Of a stretch of 61,746 nt of DNA, positions 7,420-15,503 are shown piece after piece (position 1 is the stretch's first letter; each line of letters begins with the position of its first letter). The stretch spans positions 1-61,746 of the forward strand of contig QGHH01000028.1 in assembly GCA_003640645.1 (NCBI GenBank), in the 5' to 3' direction. Made by a program: the position numbers and the translations under genes. The stretch comes from Fredinandcohnia aciditolerans (GTDB taxonomy: Bacteria > Bacillota > Bacilli > Bacillales > Bacillaceae_L). The notes below the pieces were generated by a model, which was not told the DNA's origin, made no database searches, and saw only the letters and a list, made by a program, of their open reading frames with translations.

Positions 7420-8856
7420 TTGTTGAGCAAAGTGAAGGTTCGTTTACGTCCCATTGTACAACGGATTAATTTACCCACTGTTTTGAAGACAGCTTTTTTA
7501 CCAGGTGACTCAATTGAACGATTATTTATTGCAACCCAAGTTGGAGAAATCTTTTACATAGGAAACGGTGAGATTCGTACTTTTTTAGATATTCGATCTC
7601 GAATCCTTAAACTAGGTACTAACGGCGGATATGATGAGAGAGGTTTGCTTGGACTAGCGTTTCATCCCAGATTTAATTATAACGGCTTATTTTATCTTCA
7701 TTATTCAGTAGCTGGAACACAAGGTCCAGGTGCTCTTCCAGAACCTTATGCTCCGAACCCGTGTGATACCAACACATTAAACCTTAGATGGACAAATCGA
7801 GATACTCTCTTTGACCATATTGATACTTTAGAAGAATGGATATTACAACCGAATGGCCAGCCCCAAAAGAGGCGAACTTTACTTAATCTAAGAAGGCCAT
7901 TTTCAAATCATAATGGTGTTAACAGCTTAAACTTTTCACCCGAAACAGGAAAACTTGTTTTAACAACCGGGGATGGTGGTTCAGGGTATGACCCGTTTAA
8001 TTTAAGCCAAAATGATATGGAAATCGCGGGGAAAATCATTGAAATCGATGTTGGTAGAAATACGTCAATCCATAATCCGTCCGTCGTCACTCGTTTTAGT
8101 GAACTATCTGTACCTATTCAGGAAACGCTCACGGTTATAGCCAAAGGCGTTCGTAATATACCAGGCATTTCCTATCAACGGTATAATAATCAGTTTATCA
8201 AATACGTGGGAAATGTCGGTCAGGATTTAGTTGAGTCCATTTTTTCATTCGTTCAAATTAAACCATTTCCTGTTACTCAGCTTACGGGGCAGAGTTCCTC
8301 TTTCCAAATGGAGGCAGGAAATCCTCGTCCTCTCGAACAAGAAGGTTTTATTAATTTTGGTTGGCGTGGGTGGGAAGGTGATTTGCCTACTTCGATTATT
8401 AGAAACTGTACATCTAGCCAAGATGTAAATGAGAAAATTTTTGCCTATTACAATGAGGTAATTGAAACATCAGTGAGTCGGATTCATCCTTTAACTAGTT
8501 ATTATCATCAAGATCACCGACCTGATAAGTTTAGTGGGACGGCGCTCACAGGAGTGCAAGCCTATATGGGGAATGGCATTCCTGACTTAACAGGAAGTGT
8601 CGTATTTATTGATTTCGCCCGAAAGGACAAATCACAACCTCCAGTCAGAGGGGCCTTAGCTTATACGAGGGCACGAATAGATGGTAAACCAAATGATTAT
8701 AGCATTATTGAAACCAATTATAACTCCGGCTCTCAATCAGCATATTACGTTAGCCTAGGAACAAATCTAAATCAAACCAGATTATACCTAGGAGCTTATG
8801 GCTCTACGAAAGTGACTGACTTTAACCAAGGAACAGTCTTTGAAATTGTTCAATAA
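7420..8856 (+). CDS. glucose/sorbosone dehydrogenase-fold protein
   Basis: A 478-residue protein of the GSDH (PQQ-dependent sugar dehydrogenase) six-bladed propeller family. Recognisable blocks are 'RLFIATQVGEIFYIGNG', 'DERGLLGLAFHPRF' with 'NGLFYLHYS', 'SNHNGVNSLNFSP', 'LVLTTGDGGSGYDP' and 'NFGWRGWEGD'. The GLLGLAFHP and GDGG motifs are typical of the soluble aldose dehydrogenases, which bind PQQ and Ca2+. There is no signal peptide and no PQQ biosynthesis gene nearby, so the cofactor is uncertain. Two adjacent TTG codons (7420 and 7423) follow GAAGGGGTG; 7420 has the better spacing. It ends at a double palindromic repeat. Confidence 0.8.
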   Translation: MLSKVKVRLRPIVQRINLPTVLKTAFLPGDSIERLFIATQVGEIFYIGNGEIRTFLDIRSRILKLGTNGGYDERGLLGLAFHPRFNYNGLFYLHYSVAGTQGPGALPEPYAPNPCDTNTLNLRWTNRDTLFDHIDTLEEWILQPNGQPQKRRTLLNLRRPFSNHNGVNSLNFSPETGKLVLTTGDGGSGYDPFNLSQNDMEIAGKIIEIDVGRNTSIHNPSVVTRFSELSVPIQETLTVIAKGVRNIPGISYQRYNNQFIKYVGNVGQDLVESIFSFVQIKPFPVTQLTGQSSSFQMEAGNPRPLEQEGFINFGWRGWEGDLPTSIIRNCTSSQDVNEKIFAYYNEVIETSVSRIHPLTSYYHQDHRPDKFSGTALTGVQAYMGNGIPDLTGSVVFIDFARKDKSQPPVRGALAYTRARIDGKPNDYSIIETNYNSGSQSAYYVSLGTNLNQTRLYLGAYGSTKVTDFNQGTVFEIVQ

Positions 8857-8857
8857 G

Positions 8858-8918
8858 TGGGACACGAAGGACAGGTCCGTCGTCCCAGCTGGGACAGGGG
8901 ACCTGTCCCCGTGTCCCA
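8858..8918. repeat. dispersed palindromic repeat, copy 2 (double unit)
   Basis: Two units lie back to back: 8858-8887 (TGGGACA...GTCCCA) and 8890-8918 (TGGGACA...TGTCCCA). It begins one base after the GSDH stop codon and ends 22 bp before the next start. The open frame that runs through it into the pterin dehydratase gene is an artefact of the repeat. Confidence 0.9.
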
Positions 8919-8940
8919 TAAATACAAAGGGGAAATAAAC

Positions 8941-9237
8941 ATGGATAAACTTAGCGATGAAGCTATTAAAGAAAAACTAGCAGAACATCCAGACTGGAAG
9001 CTAGTCGATGGAAAATGGATTCAACGGAAATATCGATTTAAGGACTATCTAAACGGGATAGAATTTGTTCAGAAAGTCGCCCAGCTGTCTGAAAAAATGA
9101 ATCACCATCCCTTTATCTCCATTGACTATAAACTGATATCGATTAAGATTACATCGTGGAGAGCAAGGGGACTAACAGCTTTGGATTTTACATTAGCAGA
9201 AAAATATGATGAGTTGTATTTACACATAAAAAAATAG
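8941..9237 (+). CDS. pterin-4a-carbinolamine dehydratase
   Basis: A 98-residue cytosolic enzyme of the PCD/PhhB family. It dehydrates 4a-hydroxytetrahydrobiopterin, recycling the pterin cofactor of aromatic amino acid hydroxylases. The family motif is visible as 'KMNHHPFISIDYKLISIKI' followed by W, with the two active-site histidines together and the conserved D of 'LTALDFTLAEKYD'. The ATG at 8941 follows AAAGGGGAAATAAAC. An in-frame extension upstream comes from the palindromic repeat and is rejected. No aromatic amino acid hydroxylase gene is in the window, so the role may be a different pterin reaction. Confidence 0.9.
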   Translation: MDKLSDEAIKEKLAEHPDWKLVDGKWIQRKYRFKDYLNGIEFVQKVAQLSEKMNHHPFISIDYKLISIKITSWRARGLTALDFTLAEKYDELYLHIKK

Positions 9238-9260
9238 GTGATCAATAAAATGATCACCTA
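9235..9260 (+). terminator. terminator after the pterin dehydratase gene
   Basis: A perfect 10-bp stem, TAGGTGATCA with TGATCACCTA, has a 6-nt loop. It begins inside the stop codon and is followed by ATTTTG. A-runs on the other side make it possibly bidirectional. Confidence 0.75.
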
Positions 9261-9347
9261 ATTTTGCCCTCTATCATTGTTTGAAGTTCAATCCTAATCA
9301 CCTATTATAATTCTTAACTCTAACACCATTTGTAAAACCAATTTGAT

Positions 9348-9845
9348 TTAGGACCAATCAACGCCATCCCAAGTGGATTGCAACTTCCGTAACAGAACAA
9401 TTTGGCCAAGATGATACGTATCGTGCATCATGATATGGCTTAGTAAACGCTCAATAGAGTATCTGTCAGCAGCATAAGGAGCTTTTAACTTTTCATCGTC
9501 AAGATCCGCAATAACCGTTTTTAAATGATTCATGACTTCATTAAGGCGCTGCATTGTCTGAGCCCACCCATTTACGTCTTCTGGATCCCCTGTGTTTCCA
9601 AAGGTCTCTTCATTGTCTTCTGCCTTTTGCGGGTTTTCTGTGCCCTTAATTCGATGGATTACATCTTCATTCCAAAAGATCAAATGGTTAACAATCTGCC
9701 AAATTGAATTGCTGTTTCCCGAACTTGTCCATGCTGCCTCAGTCGCTGTGACTCCACGAAGCGCCTGATCCATGGATGCAAACCAATCATTTTTATGATA
9801 ATTCATCTCAAGTTGTTCTAAAAACATGTTAGTTACAACTTTCAT
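9348..9845 (-). CDS. DinB/YfiT-family metal-dependent protein
   Basis: A 165-residue four-helix-bundle protein of the DinB superfamily. The three metal-binding histidines are plausible in 'IVNHLIFWN' and in 'MMHDTYHLGQIVLL', the latter carrying the conserved H-x3-H spacing. Members include thiol transferases acting with bacillithiol or mycothiol and proteins of unknown function in Bacillus. The start ATG 9845 has AAGGAG with good spacing. It stands alone, followed by no clear hairpin, and is preceded by a fragment of the long repeat. The specific reaction cannot be assigned. Confidence 0.85.
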   Translation of the reverse strand: MKVVTNMFLEQLEMNYHKNDWFASMDQALRGVTATEAAWTSSGNSNSIWQIVNHLIFWNEDVIHRIKGTENPQKAEDNEETFGNTGDPEDVNGWAQTMQRLNEVMNHLKTVIADLDDEKLKAPYAADRYSIERLLSHIMMHDTYHLGQIVLLRKLQSTWDGVDWS

Positions 9846-9889
9846 TCAACCAATCTCCTTACTGTTTAGAATATCTTTCAATGTTAAAG

Positions 9890-9957
9890 ACTTTTTTCTA
9901 AAAGATTGCTGCTTTTTGTTAAACCAAGTTGATTGGAGCGTAAGGTGGCGACTCCAG
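9890..9957. repeat. solo end fragment of the long repeat
   Basis: About 68 bp match the reverse complement of the right end of the copy at 19551-20017, including 'TTTTCTAAAAGATTG' and the terminal 'TGGAGCGTAAGGTGGCGACT'. The element's core is absent. The rest of the gap 9846-10184 shows no gene. Confidence 0.8.
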
Positions 9958-10184
9958 ATTTTGAAAATAAAACAAAACCTTAAACACTATGATTTATTCG
10001 GCTCATCCAGCTTTTATTCCTTCTTCATTAAATATAAATTACCCTATCGGACTAGACATTTTTTTAATAACTACGAGGCTACCTACCTTACAAAGGAAAG
10101 AGGCACCTTTTAAACTACTGCGTTTTTCATTAGAGTTTCATATGTTTCGCCTTACGATGTTAAATGCGTGGGTGAACATCAAAA

Positions 10185-10229
10185 AAGAAACACTTTTCCT
10201 TTTACATTTAAATGGAATCAGTGTTTCTT
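10185..10229 (-). terminator. terminator of the DUF2200 gene
   Basis: A perfect 10-bp stem, AAGAAACACT with AGTGTTTCTT, has a 25-nt loop. On the minus strand it is followed by CTTTTTTG-type sequence. Confidence 0.65.
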
Positions 10230-10241
10230 CGTGTTTAATTA

Positions 10242-10592
10242 TTATTTCCGCAAAATTTTCTCCATTGCTTTTCCTTTTGCTAACTCATCGATTAGCTTAT
10301 CCATATAGCGAACTTCCTTCATCAACGGGTCTTCAATTTCTTCTATGCGGACTCCACAGATCACACCTTTGATCAAAGCACGTGAAGGATTTAATTTTGG
10401 TGCTTCGGCAAAAAGATCTTCAAAGTTTGTCTTATTTTCTATATGCGCTTCTAACTCTTCCTGACTATACCCTGTTAACCAACAAATGATTTCATCGACT
10501 TCTTGTTTCGTACGCCCTTTTTTCTCGGCCTTCGTAATATAGTGAGGATAGACACCTGCAAAACTCATTGTATAAATCCGATGTTTAGTCAT
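10242..10592 (-). CDS. DUF2200-family protein
   Basis: A 116-residue soluble protein that fits the DUF2200 family. Typical features are the N-terminal '[20 protein letters not shown]' region, '[17 protein letters not shown]', and '[20 protein letters not shown]' near the C-terminus. Homologues occur across Firmicutes and Proteobacteria and have no established function. The start has GGAAGG before ATG 10592. It is a single-gene unit with its own terminator. Confidence 0.8.
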   Translation of the reverse strand: MTKHRIYTMSFAGVYPHYITKAEKKGRTKQEVDEIICWLTGYSQEELEAHIENKTNFEDLFAEAPKLNPSRALIKGVICGVRIEEIEDPLMKEVRYMDKLIDELAKGKAMEKILRK

Positions 10593-10670
10593 AATACTTC
10601 CTTCCTTCTATGTTTTCTTTATTATAGTTGGAAAAAAAGTTGGTTTCAAACAAAGTAACCGACTAGTGTT

Positions 10671-11012
10671 CTAGTTTACCTCTTCAATGGTAGATTTCCC
10701 TTCAGTTTGTTCATTATCATGCCATTTCCAACTCTCGTGTAGTCTAATTCTACCGTCTGGAAGTAATTCGGGAGTTGAATAACATTGCCCTCCCCGTATC
10801 TCATTCCTTATATTCACATGGTTATATCTAAAATGTAAACTACCATTCTCTTCAACTATACCGATAAGTGTACCTTTAACGATTTCGCCACCACTATAAG
10901 AGGCTGAAAGGATATTTCCATCTTGTTCATAATCAAAAAAAGTCTTTGAAGAAACTTCTCCATTCTCAGTGTTAGCAATTGAAACAAATCTTTTCCCATT
11001 GTAATTAATCAT
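10671..11012 (-). CDS. conserved hypothetical protein, translationally coupled to a GNAT gene
   Basis: A 113-residue protein predicted to be mostly beta strand. It contains repeated short hydrophobic-polar segments and glycine turns ('[20 protein letters not shown]'). Homologues in Bacillus are often labelled N-acetylglutamate synthase in databases, probably by transfer from a neighbouring acetyltransferase; nothing in this sequence resembles an acetyltransferase. Its ATG overlaps the stop of the GNAT gene (ATGA), so the two are translationally coupled and may act together. No membrane segment is seen. Confidence 0.65.
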   Translation of the reverse strand: MINYNGKRFVSIANTENGEVSSKTFFDYEQDGNILSASYSGGEIVKGTLIGIVEENGSLHFRYNHVNIRNEIRGGQCYSTPELLPDGRIRLHESWKWHDNEQTEGKSTIEEVN

Positions 11013-11461
11013 AAAGCCCCCGCTAGTTCTAATTCATAATGATAAAATTGAGAATCCCTTTTGTAGCCATTCTTTTCATATAATCTTTGCGCTGAATCAT
11101 TGTCTGGTGCCGTGCTGAGACTGATGCTTTTAGCACCTGTTTCAATGGCATATTCTTTTGCTTTCTGTAAAAGCATATCTCCTATGCCTTGTTTTCTTGC
11201 ATTTGAATCAACATATAAGTCATTTAAGATCCAAGCTCTTTTCATAGATATAGATGAAAAAGTAGGATAAAGTTGTGTAAAGCCAATATAGTTTTCGTGG
11301 TCTTTCACGACAAATATGACGGACTCCTTGCACTCCATACGTTCTTCTATGTATGCCTTAGCCCCTTCTATATCAGATTCTTGTTGATAAAACATTCGAT
11401 ATGAATTAAATAATTTTGATACTCCATCAAGGTCTTCCATTGTTGCCTGGACTATTTTCAT
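11009..11461 (-). CDS. GNAT-family N-acetyltransferase
   Basis: A 150-residue acetyl-CoA-dependent acyltransferase. Motif A, which binds the CoA pyrophosphate, is '[20 protein letters not shown]' (Q/R-x2-G-x-G). The downstream motif B is '[13 protein letters not shown]'. The acceptor substrate is unknown. The ATG at 11461 is chosen because GGGGTGGGAAACT lies directly upstream; an in-frame codon ten residues earlier lacks such a site. It overlaps the next gene by 4 bp. Confidence 0.88.
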   Translation of the reverse strand: MKIVQATMEDLDGVSKLFNSYRMFYQQESDIEGAKAYIEERMECKESVIFVVKDHENYIGFTQLYPTFSSISMKRAWILNDLYVDSNARKQGIGDMLLQKAKEYAIETGAKSISLSTAPDNDSAQRLYEKNGYKRDSQFYHYELELAGAL

Positions 11462-11530
11462 AGTTTCCCACCCCATTAAAAATGACTTCATGAGTTAACT
11501 TTATACTAATATTGAAATTTTTTCTTTAGT

Positions 11531-11995
11531 CTCTTTTCTAAAAGATTGTTGCTTTTATATGTGGGGTGATTTCCGCTCCTGGTACTCGCTTTCCGCGGGC
11601 GATCCGCAAGCCTCCTCAACGAAATGTGAAGGCGGCTTGCACAGAAACGAGAAAATTGGCCGACTAAAGCGCCACGTCCTGTGGCGAAGTCGGCACTAGC
11701 ACGTCCTGTGCGTCGGAGACTCCGACAAAGAGGCGTATTTTGCCTCTGAAGGAGGAGTTGAAATTTCTCGAGTTTCTAGCCGCTGCAACTGGACAAGTCG
11801 TTATGTCACTGCGGGGTATCGCTTGGCTCGCTATTCCCGCAGGACGTTGAATTGCTTCCTTGAAACTACACCGCACGAAGAAAATGCAAGCATTTTCGAG
11901 GATCTCGTACCATCCACTGAAATCACTGAATGGACAATAATCTATCCCTATCATAATCGGATCAAAAAGCAACAAAGTTTACGAAAATAGCCTTT
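11531..11995 (+). repeat. long non-coding repeat, copy A
   Basis: A ~465-bp element with imperfect terminal inverted repeats: left 'TTTTCTAAAAGATTGTTGC' and right, read inward, 'TTTTCGTAAACTTTGTTGC'. The core from 11643 to 11777 is about 97 % identical by eye to the same stretch of the copy at 19551-20017 and in the same orientation. The core holds a chain of hairpins: GCCGACT/AGTCGGC, GCAC/GTGC, GTCGGAG/CTCCGAC and AGAGGC/GCCTCT, closed by AGAAAC/GTTTCT. ORFs in it are artefacts. No transposase is present, so MITE-like spread is only one possibility. Confidence 0.85.
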
Positions 11996-12101
11996 CATTA
12001 AATTAATATAGTATGAAGACAATATTATGAAAAGTTGAATCTATCATATGATGGCTTATAAACCAAAATCATCAAAAAACAAGGTGAAAATTAAAACAAA
12101 A

Positions 12102-12122
12102 AAGGAGTAGTAGCTACCCCTT
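12102..12122 (-). terminator. terminator of the C-x-C-x2-C protein gene
   Basis: The arms AAGGAGTAG and CTACCCCTT pair with one mismatch around a 3-nt loop. On the minus strand the stem is followed by TTTTTGTTTT. Confidence 0.65.
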
Positions 12123-12153
12123 AAGCCTTCATTTTTAAGTATTCCAACACATA

Positions 12154-12609
12154 TTAAGTTAATAACCACGGGATATTTAGTTGCATCTCCATTTGAATTG
12201 TTGGCATTGGAAATCCATCTGGAACTAACGATAAATCTTCAGTAAAACTTATTTCAAAACCATGAACGTTAACAAATAAAAGTGGCGAATCTTCGCCATT
12301 CTTCTTAGTAGGCTGTGAATGCTCGGGGCGCTCAATGATTTTGCCAACAAGATGATAAAAGGCAATATATATATGTGTTCCATCCTCGTTCTTCATAAAC
12401 TCAGAAACCTCTCCCTCTTTTCGAGGATCAATACCTAGTGTATGAAAAAGGTCTGTTACCTCTGGAGAGAACGTGTCACAAGCTAAAACAAAATTCGTAC
12501 AATAATCACAACCGCAATCTTCGGTGATAAAATGATACGTTTCATAGAATTCCTTTGTTTTTGCAATATCAATCTCAATCAACCAAGAATCAATATTCAT
12601 TTGTTTCAT
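12154..12609 (-). CDS. conserved hypothetical protein with a C-x-C-x2-C motif
   Basis: A 151-residue protein I do not recognise by name. 'DCGCDYCTNF' near residue 32 gives Cys at 32, 34 and 37, which could hold a metal; few other Cys are available. The remainder is mixed alpha/beta with an acidic character and no membrane segment. The ATG at 12609 follows AGAGGTGG with 7-nt spacing, better than an upstream in-frame GTG. It has its own terminator. The upstream gap carries a solo end of the long repeat. Confidence 0.6.
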   Translation of the reverse strand: MKQMNIDSWLIEIDIAKTKEFYETYHFITEDCGCDYCTNFVLACDTFSPEVTDLFHTLGIDPRKEGEVSEFMKNEDGTHIYIAFYHLVGKIIERPEHSQPTKKNGEDSPLLFVNVHGFEISFTEDLSLVPDGFPMPTIQMEMQLNIPWLLT

Positions 12610-12668
12610 AGAGTCCACCTCTGTAACTGCCCTATTGATGCCATTCCCATAACAGGGTCATAAATAAT

Positions 12669-12698
12669 GGCTGTTTTCATAAACTTTGTTGCTCTTTT
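12669..12698. repeat. solo end of the long repeat, second end type
   Basis: The segment 'GGCTGTTTTCATAAACTTTG' followed by TTGCT matches the 'AAACTTTGTTGC' type end of copies A and B. No core is attached. Confidence 0.6.
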
Positions 12699-12727
12699 GT
12701 CTGATTTTACAAAGGAGCACATCATGG

Positions 12728-13606
12728 TTATAGAAACCACTCACCCTGAGCTATTTTTATGACTCTCCCACCTACATAAACATTCATTTTCTCGTTGCGC
12801 TCATTCGCTTTTAGAAATAATAACGACTTCCGACCTATTTCATATCCTTGTTCTACACGAATGTTAATTTCACTCTTATTGAAGTACTTATATTTCACAA
12901 GGTATGCAGCTAAGCATCCATTCGAACTTCCCGTAGCCGCATCTTCTGGAATACCATAGTAATCTGCAAAGTCTCGAACATTAATATTATTTTCAGAGTG
13001 ATAGGTTTCTGGTGAAAAAACTAGAATTCCTTTCGCTTCCAAGTGTTCAATTAATGTATAATACTTTTCTTTATTTATATTGACTTTCTTTACAGCCTCT
13101 AAAGACTTTAAAGGGACAATTATGGACGGAAGTCCTGTTGAAACCTCTTGAATTGGAAAATCATCTTCTATGTATTCATGACCAATGTTTAAAACATCAG
13201 AAACTATTTTTTTATCTAAAAGTGGACCAAAAGTTGGTTCATTTTGTTTCATCCAAATAACTTCATCTTGATTATTAAATGATACTGGGATTTGACCAGC
13301 CTTATAATTTAGAATCAGTTGTTCTACGGGTTCCTCTACTAATTCGTTTTGAATAATAAAAGCAGTTCCTAATGTAGGGTGACCAGCAAAAGGAATCTCT
13401 TCATTCGGTGTAAAGATTCGAACATCATACCCACCGGTATTTTTTACATCAGACAAGATAAAAGTAGTTTCGGAGTAATTAATTTCTTTAGCTATTTGTT
13501 GCATTTCTTTATCAGGAAGATTTCCAGTGTTTTTAAATACCGCAAGTGGATTTCCTGTATATTTTCCTTGTGAAAACACATCAACAATGGAATATTTAAT
13601 TTTCAT
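12728..13606 (-). CDS. PhzF-family isomerase/epimerase
   Basis: A 292-residue protein of the PhzF (DAP-epimerase-like) fold with two mirrored domains. The N-terminal signature is 'VDVFSQGKYTGNPLAVF'. The catalytic glutamate is Glu46 in 'NYSETTFI'. 'FAGHPTLGTAF' and, in the second half, 'DAATGSSNGCLAAYL' complete the active site. No phenazine genes are nearby, so the reaction is not phenazine synthesis; many Bacillus members are of unknown substrate. The start has GGGGGAG before ATG. It lies 42 bp downstream of the membrane-protein genes on the same strand and could be part of their operon. Confidence 0.88.
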   Translation of the reverse strand: MKIKYSIVDVFSQGKYTGNPLAVFKNTGNLPDKEMQQIAKEINYSETTFILSDVKNTGGYDVRIFTPNEEIPFAGHPTLGTAFIIQNELVEEPVEQLILNYKAGQIPVSFNNQDEVIWMKQNEPTFGPLLDKKIVSDVLNIGHEYIEDDFPIQEVSTGLPSIIVPLKSLEAVKKVNINKEKYYTLIEHLEAKGILVFSPETYHSENNINVRDFADYYGIPEDAATGSSNGCLAAYLVKYKYFNKSEINIRVEQGYEIGRKSLLFLKANERNEKMNVYVGGRVIKIAQGEWFL

Positions 13607-13648
13607 TATTTTCTCCCCCAGAAAAAGGCGACATCCTCACTTAAAAAG

Positions 13649-14035
13649 TTAACCTATCTGTCTTTTCACTAGAATATATTGAACGACTGGATTAATGGTA
13701 TACGCTAAGCACAAAGCAATAAAAAGTGGATAGTTATGTTCATTCCCAATAAATAAATAGTCTATGATCCAAATAATTAATAATGCTATAAAAAGAATGT
13801 TATAACTTATGTTATTGCTTTTTTTAATTATCTCTTTACCCATTTCATCTTTTTGAACCTCTCTGCGTGACCCCCAAGTTATGAACTCCGACCAGGCAAT
13901 AACGAGTCCGATAACAACCAAATATTCAGGAATCCCAAATGTATCCCCAATATAAAAGTAGCTGACTAATGTGAATCCAATATATACCGTGATTCCCGTT
14001 AAAACAATTAACCAAATGATATCTTTCTTCTTCAC
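13649..14035 (-). CDS. small membrane protein, paralogue of the upstream gene
   Basis: A 128-residue protein with about four membrane segments. It shares a pattern with the gene just upstream: a W-x2-W-G-like motif followed by a charged loop with K-D-E and then S-x2-I-x-Y, and later N-Y-P-L. The charged loop 'WGSRREVQKDEMGKEI' probably faces the cytosol. GTG 14035 follows GGGGAG. As the third gene after a small XRE regulator it likely belongs to one transcription unit. Function unknown. Confidence 0.65.
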   Translation of the reverse strand: MKKKDIIWLIVLTGITVYIGFTLVSYFYIGDTFGIPEYLVVIGLVIAWSEFITWGSRREVQKDEMGKEIIKKSNNISYNILFIALLIIWIIDYLFIGNEHNYPLFIALCLAYTINPVVQYILVKRQIG

Positions 14036-14134
14036 GTTTTATCTCCCCTTCCCTACATAACAATATGAAACAAGAAGCGTCTCCCCTTGATTTACGTAAA
14101 CCTCTTGATGTTATTTAGATAGAAATTGCTCGAA

Positions 14135-14527
14135 TTACTTGTACTTTCTAGAGTAAATAAATTCTGTAATCGGAACGGTAACAAATGTAAGGCAAACCAC
14201 TAGCAGCAAAGGATAATTATCAATATGATTAAAGTTTCCGGTCCCTTCAGATATAAAGAGTATTAAACCGGATAGTACCATTAGCACATAATAACCGATT
14301 TTGGCACTTTGGGTTTGAATATGTTTGTCTAATTCGTCTTTCTCGCCACCACCTTCATGATTCCCCCAATTGAGCCAGTTGAAAAAATAAGTTAAAGCAA
14401 GAAAACTAAAGAATATTGAACCTGCATCAATCGTTCCATATCTTATCCACTTGTATAAGGAGAATCCTGCAATTGTTAAAAAAACAAGAAAGGCTATAAC
14501 CCCAATTATTTTTTTTGTTTTATCCAT
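14135..14527 (-). CDS. small membrane protein paired with an XRE regulator
   Basis: A 130-residue protein with about four membrane segments. The ATG at 14527 overlaps the end of the regulator gene by 8 bp, so translation is coupled. The central loop 'NWGNHEGGGEKDELDKHI' is polar, and the C-terminal half matches the next gene downstream (N-Y-P-L motif). Many Firmicutes carry a small Cro/CI-type regulator followed by such a membrane protein. No function has been established that I can name. Confidence 0.7.
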   Translation of the reverse strand: MDKTKKIIGVIAFLVFLTIAGFSLYKWIRYGTIDAGSIFFSFLALTYFFNWLNWGNHEGGGEKDELDKHIQTQSAKIGYYVLMVLSGLILFISEGTGNFNHIDNYPLLLVVCLTFVTVPITEFIYSRKYK

Positions 14528-14732
14528 TCCTTTTCCCCCCATTCTCTGGCATAAAGATTTCTTCCATGGTGACTCCTAATGTCCGTGCAATATCAAATGC
14601 TAGCTGCAAACTGGGATCATATTTATTGTTTTCAATCGCATTAATCGTTTGCCTACTGACATTACACATTTCTGCTAATTTCCCTTGAGAGAACCCACTG
14701 CTTTCTCTGTATTCTTTAATTTTATTTTCCAT
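14520..14732 (-). CDS. small XRE-family (Cro/CI-type) regulator
   Basis: A 70-residue protein that is nearly all helix-turn-helix: 'SGFSQGKLAEMCNVSRQTIN' and then 'IENNKYDPSLQLAFDIARTL'. The ATG at 14732 has AAGGGTGG 6 nt upstream; an in-frame extension of 31 residues upstream runs into the promoter and is rejected. The promoter just upstream carries a perfect 22-bp palindrome over the -35 box, which suggests autorepression. It heads an operon with two paralogous membrane proteins. Confidence 0.85.
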   Translation of the reverse strand: MENKIKEYRESSGFSQGKLAEMCNVSRQTINAIENNKYDPSLQLAFDIARTLGVTMEEIFMPENGGKRNG

Positions 14733-14783
14733 TCGCGATGCCACCCTTGCTTTTGTAAGCTGTAAAGACTTTTTTACACCTTC

Positions 14784-14826
14784 ATTATAAAAAAAAGCAA
14801 ACAAGGTGTCAAATATATTTGACACC
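14784..14826 (-). promoter_or_regulatory. consensus promoter with perfect 22-bp palindrome
   Basis: On the minus strand TTGACA (14812-14807) and TATAAT (14789-14784) are both consensus and spaced by 17 bp. The palindrome GGTGTCAAATA-TATTTGACACC (14805-14826) is perfect and covers the -35 box. A second dyad, TGTAAA...TTTACA (14761-14778), lies just after the -10 box. The likely ligand is the XRE regulator encoded next. Confidence 0.8.
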
Positions 14827-14858
14827 CCATTTACCTATTTAGTAACATTCCATATCCA

Positions 14859-15479
14859 TCACTTCTTTTTAAGCATGCTCGAAACCCTTGTTTCTGTTTG
14901 GTTTTGGATTCGTTTCCAGTTTTCCATATGTTTATAGATACATAGTAATGTTAAGGCGAATGTAATCAATATTGCATACAAAGGATAACCAAATATATAA
15001 GTCAGTACTACCCATGAAAGATACATAACGAGTACACCAATTGGAAGGTAATCGCTAATAAGTGTAATTAAAATGAGCAGGACAAAACCAATTAACCCCA
15101 CCTTCCAATCAATCGCGAAAGCCACTCCTATTATTGAAGCTGTCCCTTTTCCACCACTAAATTTCATGGTTACAGGAAAATTATGACCAATAATAACGAA
15201 AGCTCCATTTAAAAAAAGTAGAATGTAAAAGGTTCTCTCATCAAGAGAATAGCCACTTAACCAATATCTCATTATTAAAACAGGCACGATGCCTTTTCCA
15301 ATGTCAATTAAAGCTACTATAATGCCGTACTTCCAACCTAAAACAATAGTGGTGTTGGAAGCACCTGCATTTTTAACGCCACTTTCTTTAATATTAATCT
15401 TTTTAAGTTTACCAACGATGTTTGAACCATGGATGCAACCAAATATATATCCGATTATGATACTTACTAGTCCTAACAT
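14859..15479 (-). CDS. PlsY-family glycerol-3-phosphate acyltransferase
   Basis: A 206-residue integral membrane acyltransferase, which transfers an acyl group from acyl-phosphate to glycerol-3-phosphate in the first step of phospholipid synthesis. The three PlsY motifs are present: 'GCIHGSNIVGK' (motif 1), 'VKNAGASNT' with G-K-G further on, and 'FSGGKGTAS' (motif 3). About five to seven membrane segments are expected. It is followed upstream by an LtaS-type gene 24 bp away on the same strand. The main plsY is usually with parC/parE, so this may be a paralogue; no symbol is given. Confidence 0.87.
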   Translation of the reverse strand: MLGLVSIIIGYIFGCIHGSNIVGKLKKINIKESGVKNAGASNTTIVLGWKYGIIVALIDIGKGIVPVLIMRYWLSGYSLDERTFYILLFLNGAFVIIGHNFPVTMKFSGGKGTASIIGVAFAIDWKVGLIGFVLLILITLISDYLPIGVLVMYLSWVVLTYIFGYPLYAILITFALTLLCIYKHMENWKRIQNQTETRVSSMLKKK

Positions 15480-15503
15480 ACTTCTCCTTTTTCTTAAAAA
15501 AAA

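Noticed and set aside
8857-8940. In-frame upstream extension of the pterin dehydratase gene
   Set aside because: It translates the palindromic repeat. A proper ribosome site precedes ATG 8941.
11531-11995. Active insertion sequence
   Set aside because: There is no transposase, and target-site duplications are not evident at either copy.
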